The notes under the pieces were generated by a model, which had not been told where the DNA came from, made no database searches, and was given only the letters and a program-made list of their open reading frames with translations. A stretch of DNA of 64,000 bases. Source: CAJCJE01 sp035948315 (GTDB lineage: Bacteria > Actinomycetota > Actinomycetes > Mycobacteriales > Pseudonocardiaceae). This document shows positions 25,372 through 33,353 of the stretch, in pieces. Location: assembly GCA_035948315.1 (NCBI GenBank), contig DASZJG010000069.1:1-64000 (forward strand), in the 5' to 3' direction. Each line of letters opens with the position of its first letter. Position 1 is the stretch's first letter. The position numbers and the translations under genes were made by a program.

Positions 25372-26545
25372 ATCCGGTCTGCTCAGGGTGGCCTCCCGGC
25401 CGGCCGCACCGCGACCGCGCGGCCGGGGACCCGGGCTGCGGCTGCGCCTCACCCTGCTCGCCACCTGCCTCACCGCCGGCGTCAGCGCCGCGCTGCTCTG
25501 GCTCGGCTGGCTGCTCGTCGGCTCGGTCGTCACCGCCGTCCCGGAGCTGCCCGACGGCACCACCGTGCGCATCCAGGGCGTCGACGTGCCGGCGGAGCAG
25601 TTGGCCAGCACATTGCAGGCCACCGCGCAGGACAAGGTGCTCCAGTACGGTACGGCCGCCTTCCTGTGCGTCGTGCTGGCCGCCGCCGTGCTCGCCTGGG
25701 CGCTGACCGGGCGACTGCTGCGGCCGCTCCAGGAGGTCACCGCGACCGCGCGCAGGCTCTCCGCCGAGTCGCTCGGCGAACGCATCGACCTGCGCGGCCC
25801 GCGCGACGAGGTCGCCGAACTCGCCGACACCTTCGACAACATGCTCGACCGGTTGCAGTCCACCTTCGAGGCGCAGCGCCGGTTCGTGGCCAACGCCAGC
25901 CACGAACTGCGCACCCCGCTCTCGGTCATCCGCACCGAACTCGACGTCACCCTCGCCGACCAGGACGCCGACGTCGCCGAACTGCGCCGGATGGCGGCCG
26001 TGGTCAGCAGGGCGGCCCTGCGCGCAAGCCAGCTCGTCGAGGCGTTGCTGCTGCTCGCCCGTACCGACGGCACCGGCCTGGCCATCCGCGAACCCGTCGA
26101 CCTGGCCGCGCTGGTCGCCTCCGCCTGGGAGTCCGTACACGCCGACGCGGCCGAACGCGGCCTCACCGCGACCTTCCACACCGCCCCCGCCTACGCCGTC
26201 GGCGACCCGGCCCTGCTCGAACGCGTCGCAGGCAACCTGCTGGAGAACGCGGTGCGGCACAACGTCCCCGGCGGCTGGATCGAGGTCCACACCGAACCGG
26301 CCCAGGGCGAATGGTCGGAACTGCGGGTCAGCTCCTCCGGCCATCTGCTGCCCACCGACCGCGTCACCGAACTGTTCGAACCGTTCCGCCGAGGCGGCGT
26401 CGACCGCACCGCGCAGACCGGCACCGGACTCGGGCTTTCCATTGTCCGCGCGGTGGTTTCCGCGCACGGCGGCCAGCTCTACGCCGACTCCGCGGCCGAC
26501 GGCGGCCTCGCCATCACGGTCCGCCTCCCCGCCGGGATCGTGTAG
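25364..26545 (+). CDS. Sensor histidine kinase
   Basis: 393 residues. Two membrane helices (near 28-52 and 96-116) flank a short extracytoplasmic loop of about 40 residues, too small for a large ligand domain. A HAMP domain follows, then the H-box FVANASHELRTPLS and the ATPase domain with ENAVRHN (N-box) and TGTGLGLSIV (G2). Partner of the response regulator upstream. The start is uncertain: TTG at 25364, overlapping the regulator, or GTG at 25388. Confidence 0.9.
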   Translation: MTESGLLRVASRPAAPRPRGRGPGLRLRLTLLATCLTAGVSAALLWLGWLLVGSVVTAVPELPDGTTVRIQGVDVPAEQLASTLQATAQDKVLQYGTAAFLCVVLAAAVLAWALTGRLLRPLQEVTATARRLSAESLGERIDLRGPRDEVAELADTFDNMLDRLQSTFEAQRRFVANASHELRTPLSVIRTELDVTLADQDADVAELRRMAAVVSRAALRASQLVEALLLLARTDGTGLAIREPVDLAALVASAWESVHADAAERGLTATFHTAPAYAVGDPALLERVAGNLLENAVRHNVPGGWIEVHTEPAQGEWSELRVSSSGHLLPTDRVTELFEPFRRGGVDRTAQTGTGLGLSIVRAVVSAHGGQLYADSAADGGLAITVRLPAGIV

Positions 26546-26558
26546 TACAATGTAGTAC
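26541..26558 (+). promoter_or_regulatory. Promoter and TGTAGTAC direct repeats of the toxin-antitoxin-like pair
   Basis: TGTAGTAC occurs at 26541-26548 and 26551-26558, a 10-bp period as expected for tandem ribbon-helix-helix binding. TACAAT at 26545-26550 is a good -10. The block overlaps the stop codon of the histidine kinase gene. Confidence 0.65.
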
Positions 26559-26567
26559 CGTTCGGGG

Positions 26568-26870
26568 ATGTTGATCTACTGGAGCGAGGAGGCGCTTGAC
26601 CACATCCGCACCCGTTCGAGTCGCTATCCGGGAGCGATCGATATCGATCCCGGATGGACATCCGAGGCCATGGATGATCCGGATGCTCTCTGGTACGAGC
26701 CTGATCCCAAAACCAAGAGTGGGCTCGGCATCAGAATCATCGGCTACTCGATCGGTGCAGGTTTCGTGGTTACCGTTATCGCGTACCGCAGGGATGGACG
26801 GCTGCGTGGCGCGACCGCTTTCAAGGCCAGCGGGTCGGACTTAAGGGCCTACCGGGAGGGAATGTCATGA
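26568..26870 (+). CDS. Putative toxin, BrnT-like
   Basis: 100-residue protein. The second half, with GLGIRIIGYS, FVVTVIAYRR and then a KASGSDLRAYREG end, follows the beta-sheet plus helix pattern of BrnT, a RelE-fold ribonuclease toxin. The gene comes first and overlaps a ribbon-helix-helix gene by ATGA, the toxin-first order of BrnTA. The match is judged by eye and the catalytic residues are not certain. It starts 11 bp after the likely transcription start, with little or no ribosome-binding site. Confidence 0.6.
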   Translation: MLIYWSEEALDHIRTRSSRYPGAIDIDPGWTSEAMDDPDALWYEPDPKTKSGLGIRIIGYSIGAGFVVTVIAYRRDGRLRGATAFKASGSDLRAYREGMS

Positions 26871-27172
26871 ACGCTGAACTCGAACGACTCGTGCGTGACG
26901 AGGCTGAGGCGACCCGCGCGGCTGATTATCCGTTGGGGCAGGGCAAGCGGGTCAATCGCGGTCGATCGACCGTGTACTCGGTTCGGCTGACCGAGGAGGA
27001 GGTCGCCGCGGTTCAGGCCGCGGCCGAGCGGGCCCAGTTGCCCGCCTCGACGCTGGTTCGATCCTGGATCGTCGAACGGGTTCGGTCGATGAGTTCCGAC
27101 GACGACGCTCGGCTCCGCGCGCTGATCCACGAAGAGGTGCGTGCCGCGGTGCGGGAAGCGCTCGCCTCCTGA
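26867..27172 (+). CDS. Putative ribbon-helix-helix antitoxin
   Basis: 101 residues. A central STVYSVRLTEEEVAAVQAAA stretch followed by STLVRSWIVERV fits a ribbon-helix-helix DNA-binding fold. The N-terminal 40 residues are charged and could contact the toxin; the C-terminus is helical. It overlaps the toxin-like gene by ATGA and probably represses the promoter at 26541-26558. A hairpin ends the unit. Confidence 0.65.
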   Translation: MNAELERLVRDEAEATRAADYPLGQGKRVNRGRSTVYSVRLTEEEVAAVQAAAERAQLPASTLVRSWIVERVRSMSSDDDARLRALIHEEVRAAVREALAS

Positions 27173-27182
27173 GTCGCGCATG

Positions 27183-27215
27183 ACAGCGGCCCCTCCAGAT
27201 GGGAGAGGCCGCTGT
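27183..27215. terminator. Hairpin terminator between convergent genes
   Basis: Fourteen-bp stem with one mismatch (27183-27196 with 27202-27215) and a 5-nt loop, located between the antitoxin-like gene and the lipoprotein gene. Confidence 0.8.
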
Positions 27216-27227
27216 GTGCTCAGTGGG

Positions 27228-27962
27228 TCAGGACTGGTTCGGGCTGCCGAGGCCGGCGCGGATGGTGATCACGCTCAGCTGCGGGTCGGGCGGGCTGCCC
27301 GCGCAGCCCTGCGCGCCCGAGGGGAGCGCGATGAACATGGATGCCCGGTCGTCCGGGGCGTAGATGCGGTAGCCGCGGACCGGGGTCGGCGAGCAGGCGC
27401 TCGCGTCGAACACGCCCGGGTCGACCGAGTGGATCACGGTCGAGGCGACGGCGCCGGGTGCCAGGTTGACCTGCCGGCCGATCGAGCCGGTGCGAACTGC
27501 CGGCGCGCCAACCTGTTGGCCGTTGTCACCGGTCACATAGGACACTCCGGGGAAGCCGACGATGGCGCAGGTCTGCCTGCCGGTGTTGGTGAAGCGCAGC
27601 ACGTGGTACTGCTGGTTCATACCGGCGTCCGAGCCGCCGAGGCTCAGCGCGAGCGTGCTGGCCTTGCACTCCGGGATGCCACCGGTGCGTTGCGCGGCGG
27701 CCATACCGGAGGAGCCGGAACCGCTGGATCCGATTGCGGCAGCGGTGTTTCCGGTCGCGCTTGCCGACGTCGGAGTGTCCGAAGTGGACGTGTTCGGGCT
27801 GCTCTGCGTACCGGCTGCGACCGTCTGTGAGGTGGGCCCGCCGGTGCTCTGGGCGTTGGGCGGCTGACTGCCGCAGCCGACTACCGCCACCGCTGCCAGC
27901 ACGCCAGCCCCGACGATCAAAGTACGGACGGTGTTGCGGCGTCCGATGTTCTTGATGTTCAT
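27228..27962 (-). CDS. DUF4232 lipoprotein
   Basis: 244 residues, exported. A twin-arginine-like start (IGRRNTVRTLIVG) and hydrophobic core lead to the lipobox VVGC at about residue 30, so the mature protein is lipid-anchored. A Ser/Thr/Gly-rich linker of about 60 residues follows, then the DUF4232 beta-sandwich (CKASTLALSLGG to LSVITIRAG) with Cys pairs. DUF4232 proteins are common in actinomycetes; their role is unknown. Confidence 0.85.
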   Translation of the reverse strand: MNIKNIGRRNTVRTLIVGAGVLAAVAVVGCGSQPPNAQSTGGPTSQTVAAGTQSSPNTSTSDTPTSASATGNTAAAIGSSGSGSSGMAAAQRTGGIPECKASTLALSLGGSDAGMNQQYHVLRFTNTGRQTCAIVGFPGVSYVTGDNGQQVGAPAVRTGSIGRQVNLAPGAVASTVIHSVDPGVFDASACSPTPVRGYRIYAPDDRASMFIALPSGAQGCAGSPPDPQLSVITIRAGLGSPNQS

Positions 27963-28108
27963 GGCGTTGCCTCCAGTGTCACAGGCTCTGTCTTGGTGAC
28001 ATTGGGAAGATGTGTGACTGCCCCGAAGCGTTGCCCCGTGTACCCAAATCGTAGGTCACAGGAATTTCACGCAACCAGATGTGAATGTCAAACGTCTTGT
28101 GGACGTGG

Positions 28109-28627
28109 TTAGTGCAGCAGTACCCGCAGCGCGCTGATGGCCACCCCGAACACGGCGCTGACCACCGTGTACAGCACCACCCACGCGGGGCCGAGGTGCG
28201 CCCGGCGCGCGGCGAGCGCGCCCCACACGACCAGTTCCAGTACCGAACAGGCCAACGCGACATTCACCGCGAGCGCCTGGCTGCCGCCCGCGAGGTCGAT
28301 CACCACCAGCACGATGACCAGCCCGAGCCCGCCCGCGACAACGCCCCACTCCTCGCGCAGCGCGTCCCCGATCTCCCGCATCGTCGGCCTGCTCGGCTCG
28401 TCGGTGTCGGCGGTCGCGTGCTGGGCGAGTTGGTCGGAGTAGACGTGCGAGAGCCAGTACACGATCAACGTGGCCAGCACCGAGAGGACGATCTCGGCGA
28501 TGCTGGCGTCGGTCCCTCCCTCGGTCGCCACGATCGCGGCGGCCACGATCGTGCCGTAGATGGTCGCGCCGGGATTCGTCTTCGGGCGCAGGAACCGGGT
28601 CCACTCGCGCGCGGGCTCGTCTGCCAT
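28109..28627 (-). CDS. Integral membrane protein of unknown function
   Basis: 172 residues with about five hydrophobic segments (TIYGTIVAAAIVAT, LVLSVLATLIVYWL, VVAGGLGLVIVLVV, the ALACSVLELVVWGAL region and WVVLYTVVSAVFGVAIS). The family is not recognised. The ATG at 28627 is 39 bp from the divergent PhzF gene start and lacks a ribosome-binding site. Confidence 0.7.
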   Translation of the reverse strand: MADEPAREWTRFLRPKTNPGATIYGTIVAAAIVATEGGTDASIAEIVLSVLATLIVYWLSHVYSDQLAQHATADTDEPSRPTMREIGDALREEWGVVAGGLGLVIVLVVIDLAGGSQALAVNVALACSVLELVVWGALAARRAHLGPAWVVLYTVVSAVFGVAISALRVLLH

Positions 28628-28666
28628 GAGCGTGACGGTAATCGACCTTCGTGCTTGGGTGTGGTT

Positions 28667-29332
28667 ATGACAACGCTGCACGTCGTGAAGGTTTTCGTCG
28701 GACCGGACGGCACCGGGGGCAATCCGCTTGGCGTGTTCCTCGACGCCGCCGATGTGCCGACGGCGCGTCGACAGGAGATCGCCGCGGACCTCGGCTACTC
28801 GGAAACCGTCTTCGTGGAGGATGTGGCAATGGCCCGGCTCCGGATCCACACCCCCACCCGCGAATTCCCGCTGGCCGGTCACCCGCTGGTCGGCACCTCC
28901 TGGCTGCTCGCCAACCAGGGCAAGCCCGTCGACGTGCTGCGTCCGCCCGCAGGCGAGGTAACGACCTGGCAGGCCGACGACCGCACCTGGATCCGCACCG
29001 ACCCGAACCTGGCGCCGCACTTCGACCTGACCCAACTGGGCAGCGTCGCCGAGGTCGACGCCCATCCCGGCGCGGGCCCGGACGCACACCTACAGGTCTG
29101 GGCCTGGGAGGACGAGGCGGCTGGCCGGGTGCGGGCCCGGGTGTTCCCCACCTCCAGCGGCGTCGCCGAGGACGAGGCCACCGGCAGCGCCGCGCTCACG
29201 CTCGGCCAACTGCTCGGCAGGCCGCTGATCATCCGGCAGGGCGTCGGCTCGGAGATCCTGGTGCGTCCCCGCCCGGACGGCACGATCGAAATCGGCGGCC
29301 GCGTCGAACCGCTCGAAACCCGCGAGTACTGA
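28667..29332 (+). CDS. PhzF-family isomerase/epimerase-like protein
   Basis: 221 residues. PhzF hallmarks are present: GNPLGVFLD at the start, the catalytic Glu in YSETVFVED (near 46), REFPLAGHPLVG, and EDEATGSAALTL near the end. The usual length is 260-300 residues, so this is a short form with a reduced middle. There are no other phenazine genes nearby; the substrate is unknown. The gene is divergent from the membrane protein gene. Confidence 0.85.
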   Translation: MTTLHVVKVFVGPDGTGGNPLGVFLDAADVPTARRQEIAADLGYSETVFVEDVAMARLRIHTPTREFPLAGHPLVGTSWLLANQGKPVDVLRPPAGEVTTWQADDRTWIRTDPNLAPHFDLTQLGSVAEVDAHPGAGPDAHLQVWAWEDEAAGRVRARVFPTSSGVAEDEATGSAALTLGQLLGRPLIIRQGVGSEILVRPRPDGTIEIGGRVEPLETREY

Positions 29333-29385
29333 CGACTGTCGCGTACGGAACCGCCGACGGCTTCCCGGAGGCCAATACTCAAGGC

Positions 29386-29820
29386 ATGAGCGGGTCCGGA
29401 ATGTGGCGGCGAATGCTGGGCAGGGTGCCGGACGAGGTGGTCGACTCGCCGCTCACGCTGGCCGAACTCCAGGCCCGGTTGATCGCGGCATTGGCCAAGG
29501 AATGGGCGGATCGGCGCAAGCGCGGCTGGCTGGACGTGCTGGCGACCAACGGCGCTTACGTGATGGGTCAGTGGCAGGGGCCGGAACTCCTGGTGCTGCG
29601 CCTGCACCAACCTCTGGGTTCGCGCCAGGCTTATTCGGTCGATCTCGAAGTGGCGCTGTCCGAGACACGGTTGGGCACTCGAATCGCGATGCGGGCCCAG
29701 ACCGGCACGGTCTTCGGTTCGCCGTTCTCGAACTACCAGGCGGACCGGTTGCATGCGTTCGTACTCCGCTGCGCCGACCTCGCGCCGGGTGGGGCCGACG
29801 AGGCCGACCCCACCCGCTGA
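29386..29820 (+). CDS. Hypothetical protein
   Basis: 144 residues, soluble, family not recognised. Visible features: a helical first half (LTLAELQARLIAALAKEWADRRKRG), then beta strands (ELLVLRLHQPL, YSVDLEVALSE). No signal peptide or catalytic motif. It ends 8 bp before the stop of the convergent fadB gene. The start ATG at 29386 lacks a strong ribosome-binding site. Confidence 0.65.
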   Translation: MSGSGMWRRMLGRVPDEVVDSPLTLAELQARLIAALAKEWADRRKRGWLDVLATNGAYVMGQWQGPELLVLRLHQPLGSRQAYSVDLEVALSETRLGTRIAMRAQTGTVFGSPFSNYQADRLHAFVLRCADLAPGGADEADPTR

Positions 29821-29828
29821 CGAAGGAA

Positions 29829-31940
29829 CTATTTGGCGGGCACCGAGGCGACGCCCTGGGCAAGGAACGGCTTGCCGTTGACGCGCTCGGACACGCCCGC
29901 GCGGTCCAGGTACGGCGTGATGCCGCCCAGCCAGAACGGCCAGCCCGCGCCGAGCAGCAGGCACAGGTCGATGTCCTGGGCCTCCGCGACGACGCCGTCG
30001 GCGAGCATCAGCGAGACTTCCTCGGCCAGCGCGTTGAGCGCGCGGTCGCGGACCTGCTCGGCGGTGGATGGGTTGTCGCCCAACGTCCACAGCTCCGCGA
30101 CCTCCGGGTCGACGGACTGCCTGCCCTGGGCGTCCCAGGTCCAGACGGCGGCCTTCCCGGCGGCCACGAACTTGCGCATGTTCTCGCTGACGCCGAACCG
30201 GTCGCCGAACGCGGCGTGCATGGTCTCGGCGACGTGCAGCGCGACGGCCGGGCCGACGAGTTGCAGCAGCACCAGCGGGCTCATCGGCAGGCCCAACGGC
30301 TCCAGCGCGCGGTCCGCGACCTCGAACGGGGTGCCCTCGTCGACCGCGGCGAGCACCTCGCCGAGGAAACGGGTGAGCAGCCGGTTGACCACGAACGCGG
30401 GCGCGTCCTTGACCAGCACGCAGGACTTCTTGAGCTGCTTGCCAACCGAGAAGGCGGTGGCGAGCGTCGCGTCGTCGGTCTTGCCGGCGCGGACGATCTC
30501 CAGCAGCGGCAGCACGGCGACCGGGTTGAAGAAGTGGAAGCCGACGACCCGCTCCGGGTGCTTGAGCTTGGACGCCATGTCGGTCACGGACAACGAGGAC
30601 GTGTTCGTGGCCAGCACGCAGGTGTCCGAGACGTATTCCTCGACCTCGGCGAAGACCTGCTGCTTGACGGTCAGTTCCTCGAACACGGCCTCGATGACGA
30701 AGTCGGCGTCGGCGAACGCGGCCTTGTCGAGCGAGCCGGAGACCAGCGCCCTGTACCGGTTGGCCTCGTCGGCGGAGAGGCGCTTGCGCGCCAGCAGCTT
30801 GTCGATCTCGCCGTGCACGTAGCCGACGCCCTTGTCCACGCGCGCCTGGTCGACGTCGGTGAGCACGACCGGCACCTTCAGCCGTCGCACGAACAGCAGC
30901 GCCAGCTGGCTGGCCATCAGGCCCGCGCCGACCACGCCGACCTTGGTCACCGGCCGGGCCAGCTTCTTGTCCGGTGCGCCCGCAGGACGACGGGCGCGCT
31001 TGTTGACCAGGTTGAACGAGTACAGGCCGGCGCGCAGCTCGTCGGTCATCAGCACGTCGGCCAGGGCCTCGGTCTCGGCCGCGTAGCCTGCCGCCAAGTC
31101 GTTGCCACGGGCCAGTTCGAGGAGTTCCAGCGCCTTGGTGACGCCGGGGGAGGCGCCGTGCGTCTTGCCCTCGGCGATCGCCTTCGCCTTGGCCAGCGCG
31201 GCATCCCACGCGTCACCTCGGTCGATTTCCTTGCGCGGCACGGTGATCTCGCCGTTGACGACGCCCGCCAGCCACAGCAGCGACTGCTCCAGGTAGTCGG
31301 CGGAGTCGAGCAGCACGTCCGCGATACCCAGCTCGATCGCCTCGGCGGGCCTGAGCATCTTGTTCTGGTTCAACGCGTTCTCGATGATGACCTTGACCGC
31401 CGCGTCCGCGCCGATCAGGTTCGGCAGCAGCTGGGTGCCGCCCCAACCCGGGAACAGACCGAGGAAGCACTCGGGGAACGCGATGGCCGCCGCGTTGCTG
31501 ATCAGCGTGCGGTAGTGGCAGGACAGCGCCAGTTCCAGGCCACCGCCCATGACCGCGCCGTTGACGAAGGCGAAGGTCGGGACGGTCGAGTCGGTCAACC
31601 TGCGGAACACGTCGTGCCCGGTGGACGCGATCTGGTGCGCGAGGTCGCGCGAGCCGACCTGCTCGACGCCGGAGAGGTCGGCGCCGACCGCGAAGATGAA
31701 CGGCTTGCCGGTCACGGCGATCGCCGCCGGGTCGGCCGCGAACGCCTCGTCGATGGCCGCGTTGAGGCTGATCAGGCCCTGCGGGCCGAACGTGGACGGG
31801 CGGGTGTGGTCGTGCCCGTTGTCCAGGGTGATCAGCGCGACCTGCTTGGCGAGGCCGGGCACGGAGATCAGCCGGGTGGCCGCCTTGGTCACCACCTCGT
31901 CCGGGAAGGCCGCCTTGGCGTCCTCAATGGACAGAGTCAC
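29829..31940 (-). CDS. fadB: 3-hydroxyacyl-CoA dehydrogenase / enoyl-CoA hydratase (FadB)
   Basis: Bifunctional beta-oxidation enzyme, 703 residues. The crotonase domain holds catalytic Glu residues in GGGLELAL and FPECFLGLFPGWGGTQ. The dehydrogenase Rossmann fold begins VGVVGAGLMASQLALLF near 335, with NTSSLS and GFHFFNP, and two 3HCDH C-domains end the protein. The GTG start overlaps the fadA stop (GTGA), so it works with the thiolase in one complex, the fadAB arrangement. No terminator is visible in the 8 bp to the next gene. Confidence 0.95.
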   Translation of the reverse strand: MTLSIEDAKAAFPDEVVTKAATRLISVPGLAKQVALITLDNGHDHTRPSTFGPQGLISLNAAIDEAFAADPAAIAVTGKPFIFAVGADLSGVEQVGSRDLAHQIASTGHDVFRRLTDSTVPTFAFVNGAVMGGGLELALSCHYRTLISNAAAIAFPECFLGLFPGWGGTQLLPNLIGADAAVKVIIENALNQNKMLRPAEAIELGIADVLLDSADYLEQSLLWLAGVVNGEITVPRKEIDRGDAWDAALAKAKAIAEGKTHGASPGVTKALELLELARGNDLAAGYAAETEALADVLMTDELRAGLYSFNLVNKRARRPAGAPDKKLARPVTKVGVVGAGLMASQLALLFVRRLKVPVVLTDVDQARVDKGVGYVHGEIDKLLARKRLSADEANRYRALVSGSLDKAAFADADFVIEAVFEELTVKQQVFAEVEEYVSDTCVLATNTSSLSVTDMASKLKHPERVVGFHFFNPVAVLPLLEIVRAGKTDDATLATAFSVGKQLKKSCVLVKDAPAFVVNRLLTRFLGEVLAAVDEGTPFEVADRALEPLGLPMSPLVLLQLVGPAVALHVAETMHAAFGDRFGVSENMRKFVAAGKAAVWTWDAQGRQSVDPEVAELWTLGDNPSTAEQVRDRALNALAEEVSLMLADGVVAEAQDIDLCLLLGAGWPFWLGGITPYLDRAGVSERVNGKPFLAQGVASVPAK

Positions 31941-33187
31941 TTGTCGCCCTCTCCCCTAGAAGATTGATAGAGCGGGTTTTCCCAGATGACCGTGCCGCCC
32001 ATGCCGATGCCGACGCACATGGTGGTGATGCCGTAGCGGACGTCCGGCCGCTCGGCGAACTGCCTGGCCAGTTGCGTCATCAGCCGCACACCGGAGGAGG
32101 CGAGCGGGTGACCGCAGGCGATCGCGCCGCCCCACTGGTTCACGCGCGGGTCGTCGGCGGCGATGCCGAAGTGGTCGAGGAAGGCGAGCACCTGCACGGC
32201 GAACGCCTCGTTGATCTCGAACAGGCCGATGGCGTCGATGGTCAGGCCGGCGCGGGCCAGCGCCTTCTCGGTGGCCGGCACCGGGCCGACGCCCATCACC
32301 TCGGGCTCGACCCCCACGAACGAGTAGCCGACCAGCCGCATGGCGACCGGCAGGCCCAGCTCGCGCGCGGTGTCCTCGTCGGCCAGGATGGCGCCGGTCG
32401 CGCCGTCGTTGAGGCCGGCCGCGTTGCCCGCGGTGACCCGGCCGTGCGGGCGGAACGGGGTCTTCAGCTGGGCCAGCTGCTCGACCGTGGTGCCGGGCCG
32501 GGGCGGTTCGTCCTCGGTGGCCAGGCCCCAGCCGAGCTCGGCGGAGCGGGTGGCGACCGGGACCAGTTCGGGGCCGATCTTGCCGGCCTTCACCGCGTTC
32601 GCGAACTTCTCCTGGCTCGCGGCGGCGTAGGCGTCGCAGCGCTGCTTGGTGATCTCCGGGAAGCGGTCGTGCAGGTTCTCCGCGGTCTGACCCATCACCA
32701 GCGCGGACGGGTCGACCAGCTTGTCCGCCAGAATCCTCGGGTTCGGGTCGGCGCCCTCGCCCATCGGGTGGTGGCCCATGTGCTCGACGCCGCCCGCCAC
32801 GACCACGTCGTAGGCGCCGAACGCGATGCCGGCGGCGGTCGTGGTGACCGCGGTCATGGCGCCCGCGCACATCCGGTCGATGGCGTAGCCGGGGACGGTC
32901 TTGGGCAGGCCGGAGAGCAGCGCGGCGGTGCGGCCGATGGTCAGGCCCTGGTCGCCGATCTGGGTGGTGGCCGCGATGGCGACCTCGTCGACGCGCCCGG
33001 GCGGCAGTTCCGGGTGCCGGCGCAGCAGTTCCCTGATCACCTTGATGACCAGGTCGTCCGCGCGCGTCTCGGCGTACATGCCCTTCGGGCCGGCCTTGCC
33101 GAACGGGGTGCGCACACCCTCGACGAAGACCACGTTCCGGACGGCGCGCGGGGTGGACGCGGCGAACGCGCCCCCTGTTGCGGCCAC
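31937..33187 (-). CDS. fadA: Acetyl-CoA acyltransferase (thiolase, FadA)
   Basis: Thiolytic last step of beta-oxidation, 416 residues. The nucleophile Cys is in RMCAGAMTAV near 98, His in EINEAFAVQ/CGHPLASSGVR region near 360, and the second Cys in CVGIGMGGT near the C-terminus. The GTG at 33187 has AAGGAGG 5 nt upstream and fixes the start. Two TACC-N4-GGTA palindromes lie 60-104 bp upstream, suggesting control by a TetR-family fatty-acid repressor located elsewhere. Confidence 0.95.
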   Translation of the reverse strand: MAATGGAFAASTPRAVRNVVFVEGVRTPFGKAGPKGMYAETRADDLVIKVIRELLRRHPELPPGRVDEVAIAATTQIGDQGLTIGRTAALLSGLPKTVPGYAIDRMCAGAMTAVTTTAAGIAFGAYDVVVAGGVEHMGHHPMGEGADPNPRILADKLVDPSALVMGQTAENLHDRFPEITKQRCDAYAAASQEKFANAVKAGKIGPELVPVATRSAELGWGLATEDEPPRPGTTVEQLAQLKTPFRPHGRVTAGNAAGLNDGATGAILADEDTARELGLPVAMRLVGYSFVGVEPEVMGVGPVPATEKALARAGLTIDAIGLFEINEAFAVQVLAFLDHFGIAADDPRVNQWGGAIACGHPLASSGVRLMTQLARQFAERPDVRYGITTMCVGIGMGGTVIWENPLYQSSRGEGDK

Positions 33188-33246
33188 GGCTCCTCCTTGA
33201 GGCTTGAGGCTTTGGGCAGCCACCGGAGCGCACGCCGAGGCGACGC

Positions 33247-33291
33247 TACCGGCTGGTAACCCACACCTTAGCGCTAGTTACCCGTCGGTAA
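33247..33291. promoter_or_regulatory. Double TACC-N4-GGTA operator upstream of fadAB
   Basis: Site 1 is TACC-GGCT-GGTA at 33247-33258, and site 2 is TTACC-CGTC-GGTAA at 33278-33291. Their centres are 32 bp apart, about three helical turns, so dimers would bind the same face. Confidence 0.75.
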
Positions 33292-33353
33292 TGAGTGGCC
33301 TCGCGCACGCCATCGGCCCTGCGGATCCGGCCCCGATCCTGCCGCGAAAAACC

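Noticed and set aside
29403..31967. 854-codon plus-strand open frame opposite fadB
   Set aside because: Antisense shadow of FadB, with no domain and no start signal.
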